Positions 1-5,984 are shown, counted from the stretch's first letter. The stretch: 7,955 nt of DNA from Spirochaetaceae bacterium (GCA_031290855.1 JAISLM010000118.1:1-7955), one strand, 5' to 3'. Numbers and translations: made by a program. Notes: generated by a model from the letters alone, not told the origin.

Positions 1-2
1 GG

Positions 3-482
3 GACAGCGGGAATACCAATTCCGTCCTGTACCTTACCGATGGAAGCAAATCCGTGCGCTGCCCTGATTTCCGGCAGCAATGGCTTGTTGAAGACTATGC
101 GGAAGCGTCCCGGATTAACGCGCCGGAACTCGTCATAGATGAAAACGTTCCGGTAACACGAGAAGAACTATCGCGGAAAATCGCGGCAAACAAACTATTC
201 AGGGACGAATTAAAACATACTATCCGCCGGTCAAAATGGTCGGGTCTTACCGCGTTTAATTTCAACTTCCACTATCTCCCGGCCCACTATAGCATCCGTA
301 TATCCCCGCTGCGTTTTGTAGACGTGCCGAAAATCCGCACAATTACTACATACGGCGACCGGATCGTTTTGAGCAACAGCGCCTTCACTACCACCATTGC
401 CGAACTGCGCGTTGAACTTGACGAGCAGATTCTCAAAACCCTAAACACGCGGATAAAACGTTATCAAAAATTAGCGCGCTAA
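3..482 (+). CDS. Unrecognised protein, 3' part (5' end outside window)
   Basis: The frame is open from the window edge and ends in TAA at 480-482, giving about 159 residues. I do not recognise the family. The visible part is mixed alpha/beta, soluble and without membrane segments: a hydrophilic middle (about residues 35-80), an aromatic stretch reading FNFNFHYLPAHY, a strand-rich part (IRISPLRFVDVPKIRTITTY) and a basic helical tail ending in KRYQKLAR. A GTG at 54, with GGAAG seven bases ahead of it, could be an internal or true start, but the codons upstream also read like protein (SVLYLTDGS), so I treat the gene as 5'-truncated by the window. The stop lies inside a perfect 12-base palindrome, TTAGCGCGCTAA (471-482). 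That it is a real gene is fairly sure; its function is unknown. Confidence 0.6.
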   Translation, partial: DSGNTNSVLYLTDGSKSVRCPDFRQQWLVEDYAEASRINAPELVIDENVPVTREELSRKIAANKLFRDELKHTIRRSKWSGLTAFNFNFHYLPAHYSIRISPLRFVDVPKIRTITTYGDRIVLSNSAFTTTIAELRVELDEQILKTLNTRIKRYQKLAR

Positions 483-486
483 CGCC

Positions 487-510
487 AAAACCATTTACAA
501 TGGATTTTTT
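487..510 (+). terminator. Weak rho-independent terminator
   Basis: A short hairpin CCATT-TAC-AATGG (491-503) is followed by A and a run of six T. An A-run before the stem can pair with the T-run across one mismatch. It begins nine bases after the stop of the upstream gene, where a terminator is expected. The stem is short and AT-rich, so termination may be weak. Confidence 0.4.
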
Positions 511-523
511 GAGGAAATTACTT

Positions 524-529
524 TACAAT
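524..529 (+). promoter_or_regulatory. -10-like hexamer abutting the methyltransferase start
   Basis: TACAAT matches the sigma-70 -10 consensus at five of six positions and ends seven bases before the ATG at 537, so a transcript from it would start at or beside the start codon. No ribosome-binding site lies between. A good -35 box at normal spacing is not visible; TTTACA at 494-499 is too far upstream (24 bases). The octamer TTTACAAT occurs twice, at 494-501 and 522-529. Confidence 0.35.
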
Positions 530-536
530 TACCGTT

Positions 537-1613
537 ATGAATACGCGCAGTGAAAAGGTCCCGTGCCCCTACTGTAGGCGTTGCGGCGGCTGTCCTCTGC
601 AAGGCCTCGCCTACGATGAACAGTTGATGCAAAAAAAGGACTTTTTGAGGCGGGCCTTTTCCCGCGCCGGTCTTTCCGGCATACCGGGTATCAAGGTGAT
701 TCCGTCTCGGCCCTTTGAGTACCGTAACCGCGTCCAACTGCACCGTGTCCCGCAGGGCACGGAAGCGGAATCACCGGGCGAAAAATCGCGTATGCGTCCC
801 CTGAAACTCGATAGAAAGGCGGAGGCGGCCTGCGGTTTTATGACGCGGGGCGGCGAGGGCCCGGCGGAAATCATTCCCGTGAAAGACTGCGTGATCGCCG
901 ACCCCGCCATACGGGAGGCGCTAAAAACCTTCGGCATCACACCTCCCCTCGACAGGGACCGCTTCTCCGTTTACGGCAGGGACGATGTGTTACTGGTTGA
1001 AGGCCGGAACTCCTGCGGCGTCACGCGGGTACATCAAAAGGATATAATGATTGACGCCGGCGTTTTTTTTCAAAGCAACGGGGCGCTGTTGGAACTGTTG
1101 ATAGACGAACTGCTCGGCATAGCGCGGACTGCGGACAATCGGCTTCCGGCAGCCGACTTTTACTGCGGCGTCGGAACCTTTGCGGCGTACCTCCAGGACA
1201 TATTTCCACGGATCGACCTGTTGGAGGCAAACAAGACCGCTCTCCGCCTTGCCCGCAGGAATGTAAGGGCGGAAGGCGTCCGTTTCTTCGGCCAGCGCGA
1301 TACGGTATGGGCGATGAACGCCGGGAAAACCGTCCGTGAACCCTACGGCTTCGCGCTTGTCGATCCTAGCCGCAAGGGTTTGAGCGAAGCGATGTGCGGG
1401 TTTCTCCGTGACAAATGCCGCCTCCTCTGCTATGTTTCCTGCAACCCCTACACCCTCGCCCGCGACGCGGCCCTGATGCTCGCCTCCCCCGGCGGCTTAA
1501 AACTCGAGGCGCTTTATTTTTATGATTTTTACCCGCAGACTACCCACATCGAATCGCTGGCCGTTTTCAGCGCCGCGCACGAGGCGGGCGCTTCAAAAGG
1601 CGGCGCGGTTTAA
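537..1613 (+). CDS. RNA (uracil-5-)-methyltransferase, RlmC/RlmD (RumA) type, Fe-S
   Basis: SAM-dependent enzyme that methylates C5 of a uridine, most likely in 23S rRNA, in the cytoplasm. It has 358 residues. The 4Fe-4S ligands follow the RumA pattern C-x5-C-x2-C (C10, C16, C19) plus C118. FFQSN at 177-181 matches the conserved glutamine motif, FYCGVGTF (208-215) is SAM motif I, and DPSRKG (276-281) is the family DPxR-G motif. SCNPYTLARD (301-310) carries the nucleophile C302, and HIES (337-340) the general base E339. At 358 residues it is shorter than E. coli RlmD (about 430) because the N-terminal TRAM RNA-binding domain is missing: the cysteine cluster starts at residue 10. The target (RlmC, RlmD or another uridine) cannot be read from the sequence. 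The ATG has no clear Shine-Dalgarno site, and a later start would remove the cluster. The last 21 bases overlap birA tail to tail. Confidence 0.93.
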   Translation: MNTRSEKVPCPYCRRCGGCPLQGLAYDEQLMQKKDFLRRAFSRAGLSGIPGIKVIPSRPFEYRNRVQLHRVPQGTEAESPGEKSRMRPLKLDRKAEAACGFMTRGGEGPAEIIPVKDCVIADPAIREALKTFGITPPLDRDRFSVYGRDDVLLVEGRNSCGVTRVHQKDIMIDAGVFFQSNGALLELLIDELLGIARTADNRLPAADFYCGVGTFAAYLQDIFPRIDLLEANKTALRLARRNVRAEGVRFFGQRDTVWAMNAGKTVREPYGFALVDPSRKGLSEAMCGFLRDKCRLLCYVSCNPYTLARDAALMLASPGGLKLEALYFYDFYPQTTHIESLAVFSAAHEAGASKGGAV

Positions 1614-2408
1614 GCTGATCTCCCCGGCCGCGAAGGCTTCCACTTCGTGTTTTCCGGCGGGAATGACGAGTAACTCGCCGCCGGCGCCTATGCCGGCGAG
1701 CATGCCGCTTACGGTACGGGGCGCGGCGGCCGCCCCGGTAACAAAACGGACAGAGCGACCTTTCATGTAGAGTCGTTTCTCAAGCTCCGCCCGCCACAGG
1801 CAGTCAAAATCGGGGGAAAGCGTGACAAACAGTTCCGCCAGCACCTTTTCCAGCAAGCGCTGTATACTGTGGGGTGCATCCTTGCAGTCCGCTCCGGCGG
1901 CCTCGTCCAGAGCCGCCAGTGCGCCCGCTATAGAGACGGCGTTGAGCGGCGCGTCCGTCCGGCCCGCCCCGCCGAAATCCTCCGCGACATTCACGCCTAT
2001 CCCCAGCAGCACAACGCTGCCGTCATATTCCGCGAGCAGACCGGCACATTTTTTGTCGCCCAGCATCACGTCGTTGGGCCACTTCACGGCGACCAGCGGA
2101 GAGAGAAGCGGCTCCAGGGCTTCAATCGCCCGTGCGACGGCAATACCGCAGCGCAAAGTAAGCGCCACCGGCACGGAGGAAAAACCTGAATAACGCAGTA
2201 TCAGTGTAAAGGTGAGGTTTTTACCGGCGGAAGCCACCCATGACCGCGAGGGAAAACGCCCACGCCCGCCGCTTTGCAGGCCGGCCATTACCACCGTCCC
2301 GTGGGACGCCCCTGCGGACAGACGCCGCGCCTCGTCCATCGTGCTGACGCACGAATCGAAGTAGAGGAACTCTCCTCCAAATGGGTTTTCCAGGCCGGCC
2401 GGCTTCAA
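1593..2408 (-). CDS. birA: Biotin--[acetyl-CoA-carboxylase] ligase, single-domain type
   Basis: Activates biotin with ATP to biotinyl-AMP and transfers it to a lysine of biotin carboxyl carrier domains, in the cytoplasm. The protein has 271 residues. The substrate motif QSGGRGR is at 45-51, KWPND at 109-113, the family lysine in KKCAGLLAE at 119-127 (probably K120), GIGVN at 136-140, and an SH3-like C-terminal domain from about 215. There is no N-terminal helix-turn-helix, so it is a class I ligase without the operator-binding repressor role of E. coli BirA. The start is a TTG, chosen because it leaves the catalytic domain complete and no ATG precedes the motifs; AGGCGG lies about 14 bases upstream, a poor fit. 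It begins three bases after the stop of the ATC-hydrolase-family gene and is very probably co-transcribed with it. Its 3' end overlaps the methyltransferase gene antisense. Confidence 0.93.
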   Translation of the reverse strand: MKPAGLENPFGGEFLYFDSCVSTMDEARRLSAGASHGTVVMAGLQSGGRGRFPSRSWVASAGKNLTFTLILRYSGFSSVPVALTLRCGIAVARAIEALEPLLSPLVAVKWPNDVMLGDKKCAGLLAEYDGSVVLLGIGVNVAEDFGGAGRTDAPLNAVSIAGALAALDEAAGADCKDAPHSIQRLLEKVLAELFVTLSPDFDCLWRAELEKRLYMKGRSVRFVTGAAAAPRTVSGMLAGIGAGGELLVIPAGKHEVEAFAAGEISLNRAAF

Positions 2409-2411
2409 AAA

Positions 2412-2906
2412 TTATTTTTTCCGCCTGAATCTTATCGAGCAACAGTCGTCGCCGCGCGCTATAGTCCTCGGCAGATCGAGTTCGCAGCCAAAAGCCTCCG
2501 CAATCCCGCGGTCGCCGCACATTGCGAAGTCGCACATCGCGCTAATATCGCTTTCGCTACAACCCTGCATCTGCCAGGCGTTTACCAAAGGACAGTAGTG
2601 AAAATCGATATCAAAATCATCGTCCGTGCAGCGAATGAATTCCATCTCAAAAATCAGTTTTCCGGGAAACTTAAACAACTTTCGCTTAAGCGTCTTCAGA
2701 CTCGAAGAGGTGCCCTTGTCCGCTGCTAGCCCGCCCTGGTACAAACCGCAGCGCCGTATAGCCTGAGGCGCAAATTTACTGCCGTCCAGCCCGTTTTTTC
2801 CGGCCTCGTCAAGCAAAAAGTACATCCACAGCGCCCTGTGTTCAAACAATTTCCGAAGCGCCCGCACCAGTACCGACTTATTACGCGGAATATTTTTTAT
2901 ACCCAT
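2412..2906 (-). CDS. L-2-amino-thiazoline-4-carboxylic acid (ATC) hydrolase family protein
   Basis: 164 residues, soluble. Members of this family include the enzyme that opens L-ATC to N-carbamoyl-L-cysteine in bacterial cysteine production from ATC; many genomic members have no tested substrate. The call rests on the C-terminal half: HYCPLVNAW at 103-111, then C116 and the CDF at 125-127, and a closing LPRTIARGDDCCSIRF at 145-160, the order of cysteine-rich motifs I associate with the family. The N-terminal half (basic, helical, about 1-35) is less diagnostic. The ATG is preceded by GAGGGGG about 14 bases upstream, rather distant for a ribosome-binding site. It sits three bases upstream of birA and 22 bases downstream of a small ORF. 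No racemase or carbamoylase partner is in the window, so the assignment is to the family, not the reaction. Confidence 0.75.
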   Translation of the reverse strand: MGIKNIPRNKSVLVRALRKLFEHRALWMYFLLDEAGKNGLDGSKFAPQAIRRCGLYQGGLAADKGTSSSLKTLKRKLFKFPGKLIFEMEFIRCTDDDFDIDFHYCPLVNAWQMQGCSESDISAMCDFAMCGDRGIAEAFGCELDLPRTIARGDDCCSIRFRRKK

Positions 2907-2928
2907 GATCTTTTACCCGTCCCCCTCA

Positions 2929-3171
2929 TTAATATCCATACCGAGTTTGCCGCTTACGCCGCGCCCGCCGCCGTCCCGCGCCGCCAGTCACGATCAGCGC
3001 GATAGATAAGCTGTCCACATTGCCCGCAACGGCGAGCCGCCCCGTCCAACCGTCCGGCAGGTCTAGCTTTAGCGGCAGAACGGACGAGAACGCATCCATC
3101 ACTTTCCCGCACGGCATCCTCTTTATCGCTTCCATGATAAAAGAACGCGCCCGTTTTGTTAAGATGCACAT
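2929..3171 (-). CDS. Small hypothetical protein (80 codons), doubtful
   Basis: I do not recognise this ORF. It is co-directional with the ATC-hydrolase-family gene and ends 22 bases before its start, as expected for a leading gene of the same transcript. The middle looks protein-like (SSVLPLKLDLPDGWTGRLAV), while the C-terminus is a run of arginine codons in GC-rich DNA (RRRARRKR), which may be an artefact. Neither the ATG at 3171 nor the internal one at 3135 has a Shine-Dalgarno site. It may be a real short gene or the end of a decayed one. Confidence 0.35.
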   Translation of the reverse strand: MCILTKRARSFIMEAIKRMPCGKVMDAFSSVLPLKLDLPDGWTGRLAVAGNVDSLSIALIVTGGAGRRRARRKRQTRYGY

Positions 3172-3433
3172 TTGTAATGAGGAATGAGGGGCGGGCCGCC
3201 GGAGGCGGCTGATGATGGGTACCGCCCGGAAGTCTGTCGCCCTTTTCGTACCGGGGGCATATGGAGGAAAGCCTCTGGCGGGTGAGGGATGGAAGACGAG
3301 GGCCAGTGACTAACACGAAGTTTACCAGGCGGTCGGTGCCTGACCCCATCCCGGCTTAAATCGTTACCCGGTAATGTTTTACAGGAATGAGCAATGGCGG
3401 ATGATGGGCGGGGGGTGAGTATGTCGCGTCCTG
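3172..3433. other. GC-rich palindromic spacer without a credible gene
   Basis: Open frames here look like by-products of GC-rich DNA. Visible structure: a GCCGCC-GGA-GGCGGC hairpin (3195-3209), the near palindrome TTACCCGGTAA (3364-3374), and GGTC...GACC within 3331-3345. Two similar stretches occur: GGAATGAGG...CTGATGATGGG (3181-3219) and GGAATGAGC...GGATGATGGGCGG (3383-3411). This suggests repeated intergenic sequence, but no boundary can be set. Confidence 0.35.
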
Positions 3434-3462
3434 GTTTAAAGTTGACACATGGAGGTCAAAAG

Positions 3463-3615
3463 ATGAGCGAGGTGCTAAGATACAGCGAGGCGTTTAAGCT
3501 CCGGCTGGTAGAGGACGTGGCGAGCGGGAAATATACGGGCCTTGACGAGGCGAGGCGCAGGAACGAGATCTGCGGGGGTTCTACAGTGAGCAAGTGGAGC
3601 CTGTTCCAAAACTAA
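3463..3615 (+). pseudogene. Truncated IS transposase (OrfA-type N-terminus)
   Basis: An ATG at 3463 with a strong GGAGGT at 3451-3456 starts a frame beginning MSEVLRYSEAFKLRLVEDV and running on through SGKYTGLDEARRRN to GGSTVSKW. This is the basic helix-turn-helix N-terminus of IS3-type OrfA transposases, which bind the element's ends. After KW (3597) similarity stops: the last residues SLFQN and the TAA (3613-3615) come almost entirely from the hairpin element that begins at 3602. Only about 45 native codons remain, and no catalytic (DDE) part follows. The GTTGACAC at 3441-3448, just ahead of the ribosome-binding site, may be part of the element's left end. An upstream ATG at 3421 is in frame but has no role I can see. 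Certainly a remnant; the exact IS family is less certain. Confidence 0.75.
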
Positions 3616-3765
3616 TTGACCGTGCGCTAAAGCGCACGGTTTTGGACCAGGCTTGAGCCTGAAGGCTCTTGCGGTTTTTCAGGCTAAAGCCTTGCAAAAC
3701 CGCGTTTTTTAAAGGTTGCTGGACAAGCGAAGCTTGTCTCCCCACAAAACTGAAGTTTTGGAACA
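3602..3765. mobile_element. MITE-like 164-bp element built of hairpins
   Basis: The ends are 12-base perfect inverted repeats, TGTTCCAAAACT (3602-3613) and AGTTTTGGAACA (3754-3765), flanked on both sides by GCC (3599-3601 and 3766-3768), a possible 3-bp target duplication. Inside is a chain of stem-loops: ACCGTGCGC/GCGCACGGT (3619-3640), CAGGCT/AGCCTG (3648-3661), GCGGTTTT/AAAACCGC (3671-3703) enclosing AGGCT/AGCCT, ACAAGC-GAA-GCTTGT (3723-3737), and CAAAAC/GTTTTG (3745-3760), the last nested in the right end. It has no coding capacity. It would have to be moved by a transposase elsewhere, or spread as a REP/BIME-like repeat. It interrupts or bounds the transposase remnant. Confidence 0.7.
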
Positions 3766-3794
3766 GCCTTATGTGCCATTTGCGTTAAAATTTA

Positions 3795-3824
3795 TTGAAA
3801 AAATGCTTGACAAACTATTTTAAT
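3795..3824 (+). promoter_or_regulatory. Possible sigma-70 promoter ahead of the membrane-protein gene
   Basis: TTGAAA (3795-3800) and TTTAAT (3819-3824) are separated by 18 bases in AT-rich DNA, each one base from consensus. Transcription would start near 3831, just before the structured stretch at 3834, leaving a leader of about 148 bases. A perfect TTGACA at 3807-3812 overlaps but has no -10 at proper spacing. Confidence 0.3.
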
Positions 3825-3833
3825 GTAAATGAA

Positions 3834-3920
3834 CCTCCCCGCCGCAAAACAGCGTCAAGCTGTTTTGCCTGACGTTTTACTTCCTGCCTAACCCGATAAG
3901 GAAGGAATAAGGCGGGGGAG
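3834..3920 (+). other. Structured stretch: closing stem with two internal hairpins
   Basis: A closing stem pairs CTCCCCGCC (3835-3843) with GGCGGGGGAG (3911-3920) with one bulged G. Directly inside is a perfect 10-bp stem GCAAAACAGC/GCTGTTTTGC (3844-3853 with 3859-3868, loop GTCAA), then CTTCCT/AGGAAG (3880-3885 with 3899-3904). Together they form a three-way junction. It precedes the membrane-protein gene by 58 bases and follows a possible promoter, so it may be a leader RNA; alternatively it is a second non-coding repeat like the hairpin element before it. It matches no riboswitch class I know. Confidence 0.4.
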
Positions 3921-3944
3921 CGGACCCCACTGCAAATAAAAAAA

Positions 3945-3959
3945 TCGGAACAATTCCGA
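3945..3959. promoter_or_regulatory. 15-base dyad just upstream of the ribosome-binding site
   Basis: TCGGAA-CAA-TTCCGA is a 6-bp dyad with a 3-base centre, ending seven bases before GGAGG. It could be an operator or an RNA hairpin affecting translation of the downstream gene. On the minus strand it is followed by seven T, so it would act there as a terminator of antisense transcripts. Confidence 0.4.
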
Positions 3960-3978
3960 AAAATTTGGAGGTTAATGT

Positions 3979-4629
3979 ATGAACGGCTTAGAAAATGGTG
4001 GAAACAGTTGGAATGAGAAATTGGAGAAAATGAACAAAAATCCATTTTTTGGTTTTTCAAGGCCATATTTGGATTTAATTGGCAAAGTGAAAATATTTTC
4101 CCTTGTTTTTTTTGTAATGGCGGCGGTAAATTTGTTCCTTCCTTTCACAGTCATCTATACAACGATTGAGTCGGGCATTTTTGAGTATGGTGGAGCAAAA
4201 TTCATATTCGCTAGTATTCTTTCTTGGCTGGTGATTATTTTTGCTTGTTGGATTGGATTTCAATTGTGGTGGAATAGACGGGAAAAAGTCTCAAATATTG
4301 CCACATCTGAATTTATTGCCACCCCAATTTTTTCAGAGATAATACAAACGTTTGGAGAATGGTTGGGGACATTGATAGGCATTATTGGAGCAGGCGTTGG
4401 ATTAATAGCATCAGTTTTTCTTGGAAATTATGTGAATGACTTTTTCCGCGCAATTGGAATGAATTTCTTCCGGTTTGGAGCGATGGTAATAATTATTGGT
4501 CCAATTATTGGATTTTTTATTATTATTTCATTCCGTTTTATTGCGGAGCAATTACGATTGTTTGCATCTCTGGTAAATAATACAAAAGAGATAGCAACAA
4601 ATTTGAAAAATAACGCAAACGGCGCATAA
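3979..4629 (+). CDS. Hypothetical integral membrane protein, four predicted helices
   Basis: I do not recognise this 216-residue protein. It has a hydrophilic N-terminus (1-36, asparagine- and glycine-rich), four hydrophobic segments at about 38-60, 75-97, 129-150 (glycine-rich, GTLIGIIGAGVG) and 166-187, and a hydrophilic tail rich in asparagine. The short loop WWNRREK after helix 2 is basic and probably cytoplasmic. There is no signal peptide, catalytic motif or known transport signature. The start is well supported: GGAGG at 3967-3971, seven bases before the ATG. Codon use is strongly AT-biased (ATT, TTT, AAT) unlike the GC-rich genes on both sides, and the gene follows transposase debris, so it was probably acquired horizontally. 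It is convergent with the peptidase gene. Roles such as a phage- or island-type accessory protein are possible but not shown. Confidence 0.8.
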   Translation: MNGLENGGNSWNEKLEKMNKNPFFGFSRPYLDLIGKVKIFSLVFFVMAAVNLFLPFTVIYTTIESGIFEYGGAKFIFASILSWLVIIFACWIGFQLWWNRREKVSNIATSEFIATPIFSEIIQTFGEWLGTLIGIIGAGVGLIASVFLGNYVNDFFRAIGMNFFRFGAMVIIIGPIIGFFIIISFRFIAEQLRLFASLVNNTKEIATNLKNNANGA

Positions 4630-4743
4630 CGGGACTGTTTACGCGCCTTCGCAACGGTTTTGGTCTTTCGTGCCGCCCAAATATCATAAACCCCCGGAAG
4701 ACAAATGCCTGCCCGCATGGATTAAAGCGCTTGGACGCCCAGC

Positions 4744-4758
4744 GCGGGTTAAACCCGC
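4744..4758. other. Hairpin between convergent genes
   Basis: GCGGGT-TAA-ACCCGC lies 11 bases beyond the peptidase stop. It lacks a T-run on either strand, so it is at best a weak terminator. An overlapping alternative pairing (GCGCT at 4727-4731 with AGCGC at 4741-4745) exists. The rest of 4630-4769 holds no gene I can support. Confidence 0.3.
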
Positions 4759-4769
4759 CTGCCGCCGGC

Positions 4770-5861
4770 TTACTTCAGCTTCGCTATGATTGGGGCCATC
4801 GCGCGCAGGCGCACGACACGGCCTCCGCCGTAGGCGCGGTAGCGCTGGCCGTCGTCCGAAAAGGCGGAGGCTTTTTCGCCGGGAAACGGCGAAAAGCGCT
4901 TCTGCGTCCATTCCAGCGAAGCGTCCTTCAGGCTCAGGTAGCTCTGTTTGGGGTTGAAGCGCACGAAAGATTCGTGTACGCCCCGCTCCGCGAGCGGGGC
5001 TTCGTCCGTGCTCTGTACGTAGCGGATTATGCCGCGTGAGAAGTCCACCGACTGGATAACGGCGGAGTGGGCCATCGTGCCGTCCGCGGCGCGGAACAGC
5101 AGTATGTCGGCGGGCTTCAGGTTCTTTATCGTGTCGTCTACGGAGATTATTTCTCTGCTGCGGGAGTTGTAGAAGGCGGTGCCGGCGAAGTACGAAGGGT
5201 CGACGCCGCTTGGAACGCCCAGTACGCGCCGGAGGTTCGCGCCCAGATTCACGTTTGCTTTCCGCGCTATGTACGACAGGGTATGCCAGACAAAGCCGGA
5301 ACAGTCCATGCCCGTCCAGGCTATGCAGTAAAGGTAGTTGTAGATGTCGCTCTGCTCCGCGCCGCCCCCCCGGACAAGCACGTAGGGTCGGTGCGGCAAG
5401 CCGTGGTAAGAGCCGGCCTTCATGCGGGCTATGTCGAAGATGTCCTGCGAGACGGACCACTTGCGGGCGGCAATGTCGAAGATGATCACCTGTTCCGCGC
5501 CGTTCTTCAGGGTTTCTATGTAGCGGGCGAAGTCCCGAGTCCCGAAAGCTTTTACGATCACCGGCCAGAGGGAGACGGGGTCGGACTTGCCCTTGCCCAG
5601 GAACTCCCAGCCGCCCTCGACCAGGCTGTCCCTTTCGTGGTTCTCGGCAAAGGGCATACGGAGGTTCATCACCCTACCGTCCACTATCACCGTCCTGAAG
5701 CAGAGCCGGTACGCCTCCTCTATCACGGCCTCCACCCCACCGCCCCAGATACGAGCCGGGTCGGAAAAGGCGGCAAGCTGGGCCATATCCGCCTCGGAAA
5801 CGTCCGCCGACGTGAACGAAAGCGGCATCAATACCAGCATCAGCAATCCCGCAAAGCGCAT
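4770..5861 (-). CDS. Secreted NlpC/P60-like cysteine peptidase
   Basis: 363 residues. A signal peptide is clear: MRFAGLLMLVLMPLSFTSA, with probable signal peptidase I cleavage after A19 and no lipobox cysteine. The catalytic domain is C-terminal: nucleophile C187 in MDCSGFVWH, histidine H265 in GTMAHSAVI, and a third polar residue likely Q283 in YVQSTDE, the order of the NlpC/P60 papain-like fold. KPADILLF at 249-256, before the histidine, is also typical. Such enzymes cut peptide stems of peptidoglycan, acting outside the cytoplasmic membrane. Residues 20-175 form an N-terminal region that I do not recognise; no SH3b or LysM domain is visible. The frame stays open far upstream, but that part is antisense to rarD; the ATG at 5861 is chosen because the signal peptide begins there. 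No Shine-Dalgarno site is present. The gene is divergent from rarD. Confidence 0.85.
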   Translation of the reverse strand: MRFAGLLMLVLMPLSFTSADVSEADMAQLAAFSDPARIWGGGVEAVIEEAYRLCFRTVIVDGRVMNLRMPFAENHERDSLVEGGWEFLGKGKSDPVSLWPVIVKAFGTRDFARYIETLKNGAEQVIIFDIAARKWSVSQDIFDIARMKAGSYHGLPHRPYVLVRGGGAEQSDIYNYLYCIAWTGMDCSGFVWHTLSYIARKANVNLGANLRRVLGVPSGVDPSYFAGTAFYNSRSREIISVDDTIKNLKPADILLFRAADGTMAHSAVIQSVDFSRGIIRYVQSTDEAPLAERGVHESFVRFNPKQSYLSLKDASLEWTQKRFSPFPGEKASAFSDDGQRYRAYGGGRVVRLRAMAPIIAKLK

Positions 5862-5867
5862 AAGACA

Positions 5868-5895
5868 AGTATACAGGATCGGCGCTTTGCGGTAA
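5868..5895 (-). promoter_or_regulatory. Promoter abutting the peptidase start (possible leaderless transcript)
   Basis: Read on the minus strand, TATACT (5868-5873) ends six bases before the ATG at 5861, so transcription would begin at or next to the start codon. The -35 is weak: TTACCG (5890-5895) at 16-base spacing matches TTGACA at three positions. No ribosome-binding site fits between. Confidence 0.4.
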
Positions 5896-5902
5896 GCGGG
5901 CG

Positions 5903-5932
5903 GTGACGCGGCGGCGGGTACCGGTGTATAGT
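5903..5932 (+). promoter_or_regulatory. Promoter of rarD
   Basis: GTGACG (5903-5908) and TATAGT (5927-5932) are separated by 18 bases, matching consensus at four and five of six positions. The start would be near 5939, giving a leader of about 46 bases. It is divergent from the peptidase promoter. Confidence 0.45.
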
Positions 5933-5984
5933 TTAGGCGGCGCGTATTGCGCGGCTTGCGGAAACTGACGAAACGGCGGGGGAT

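Noticed and set aside
2954..3349. Minus-strand ORF of 131 codons
   Set aside because: It is composed of low-complexity, GC-driven residues, overlaps another frame and the palindromic spacer, and has no ribosome-binding site.
3602..3765. CRISPR-like array, because of repeated short palindromes
   Set aside because: The hairpins differ in sequence and spacing; there are no identical direct repeats with unique spacers and no cas gene.
4621..4680. GCATAAC over the stop of the membrane-protein gene, followed by GGGACTG and ACGCG, resembling the start of a Vibrio-type integron attC site
   Set aside because: No complementary GTTATGC-type core or CAGTCCC arm follows within 150 bases, so no attC fold can form; a chance match.
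4684..5460. Long minus frame of 258 codons across the peptidase gene
   Set aside because: Arginine- and proline-rich shadow of the peptidase reading frame in GC-rich DNA.
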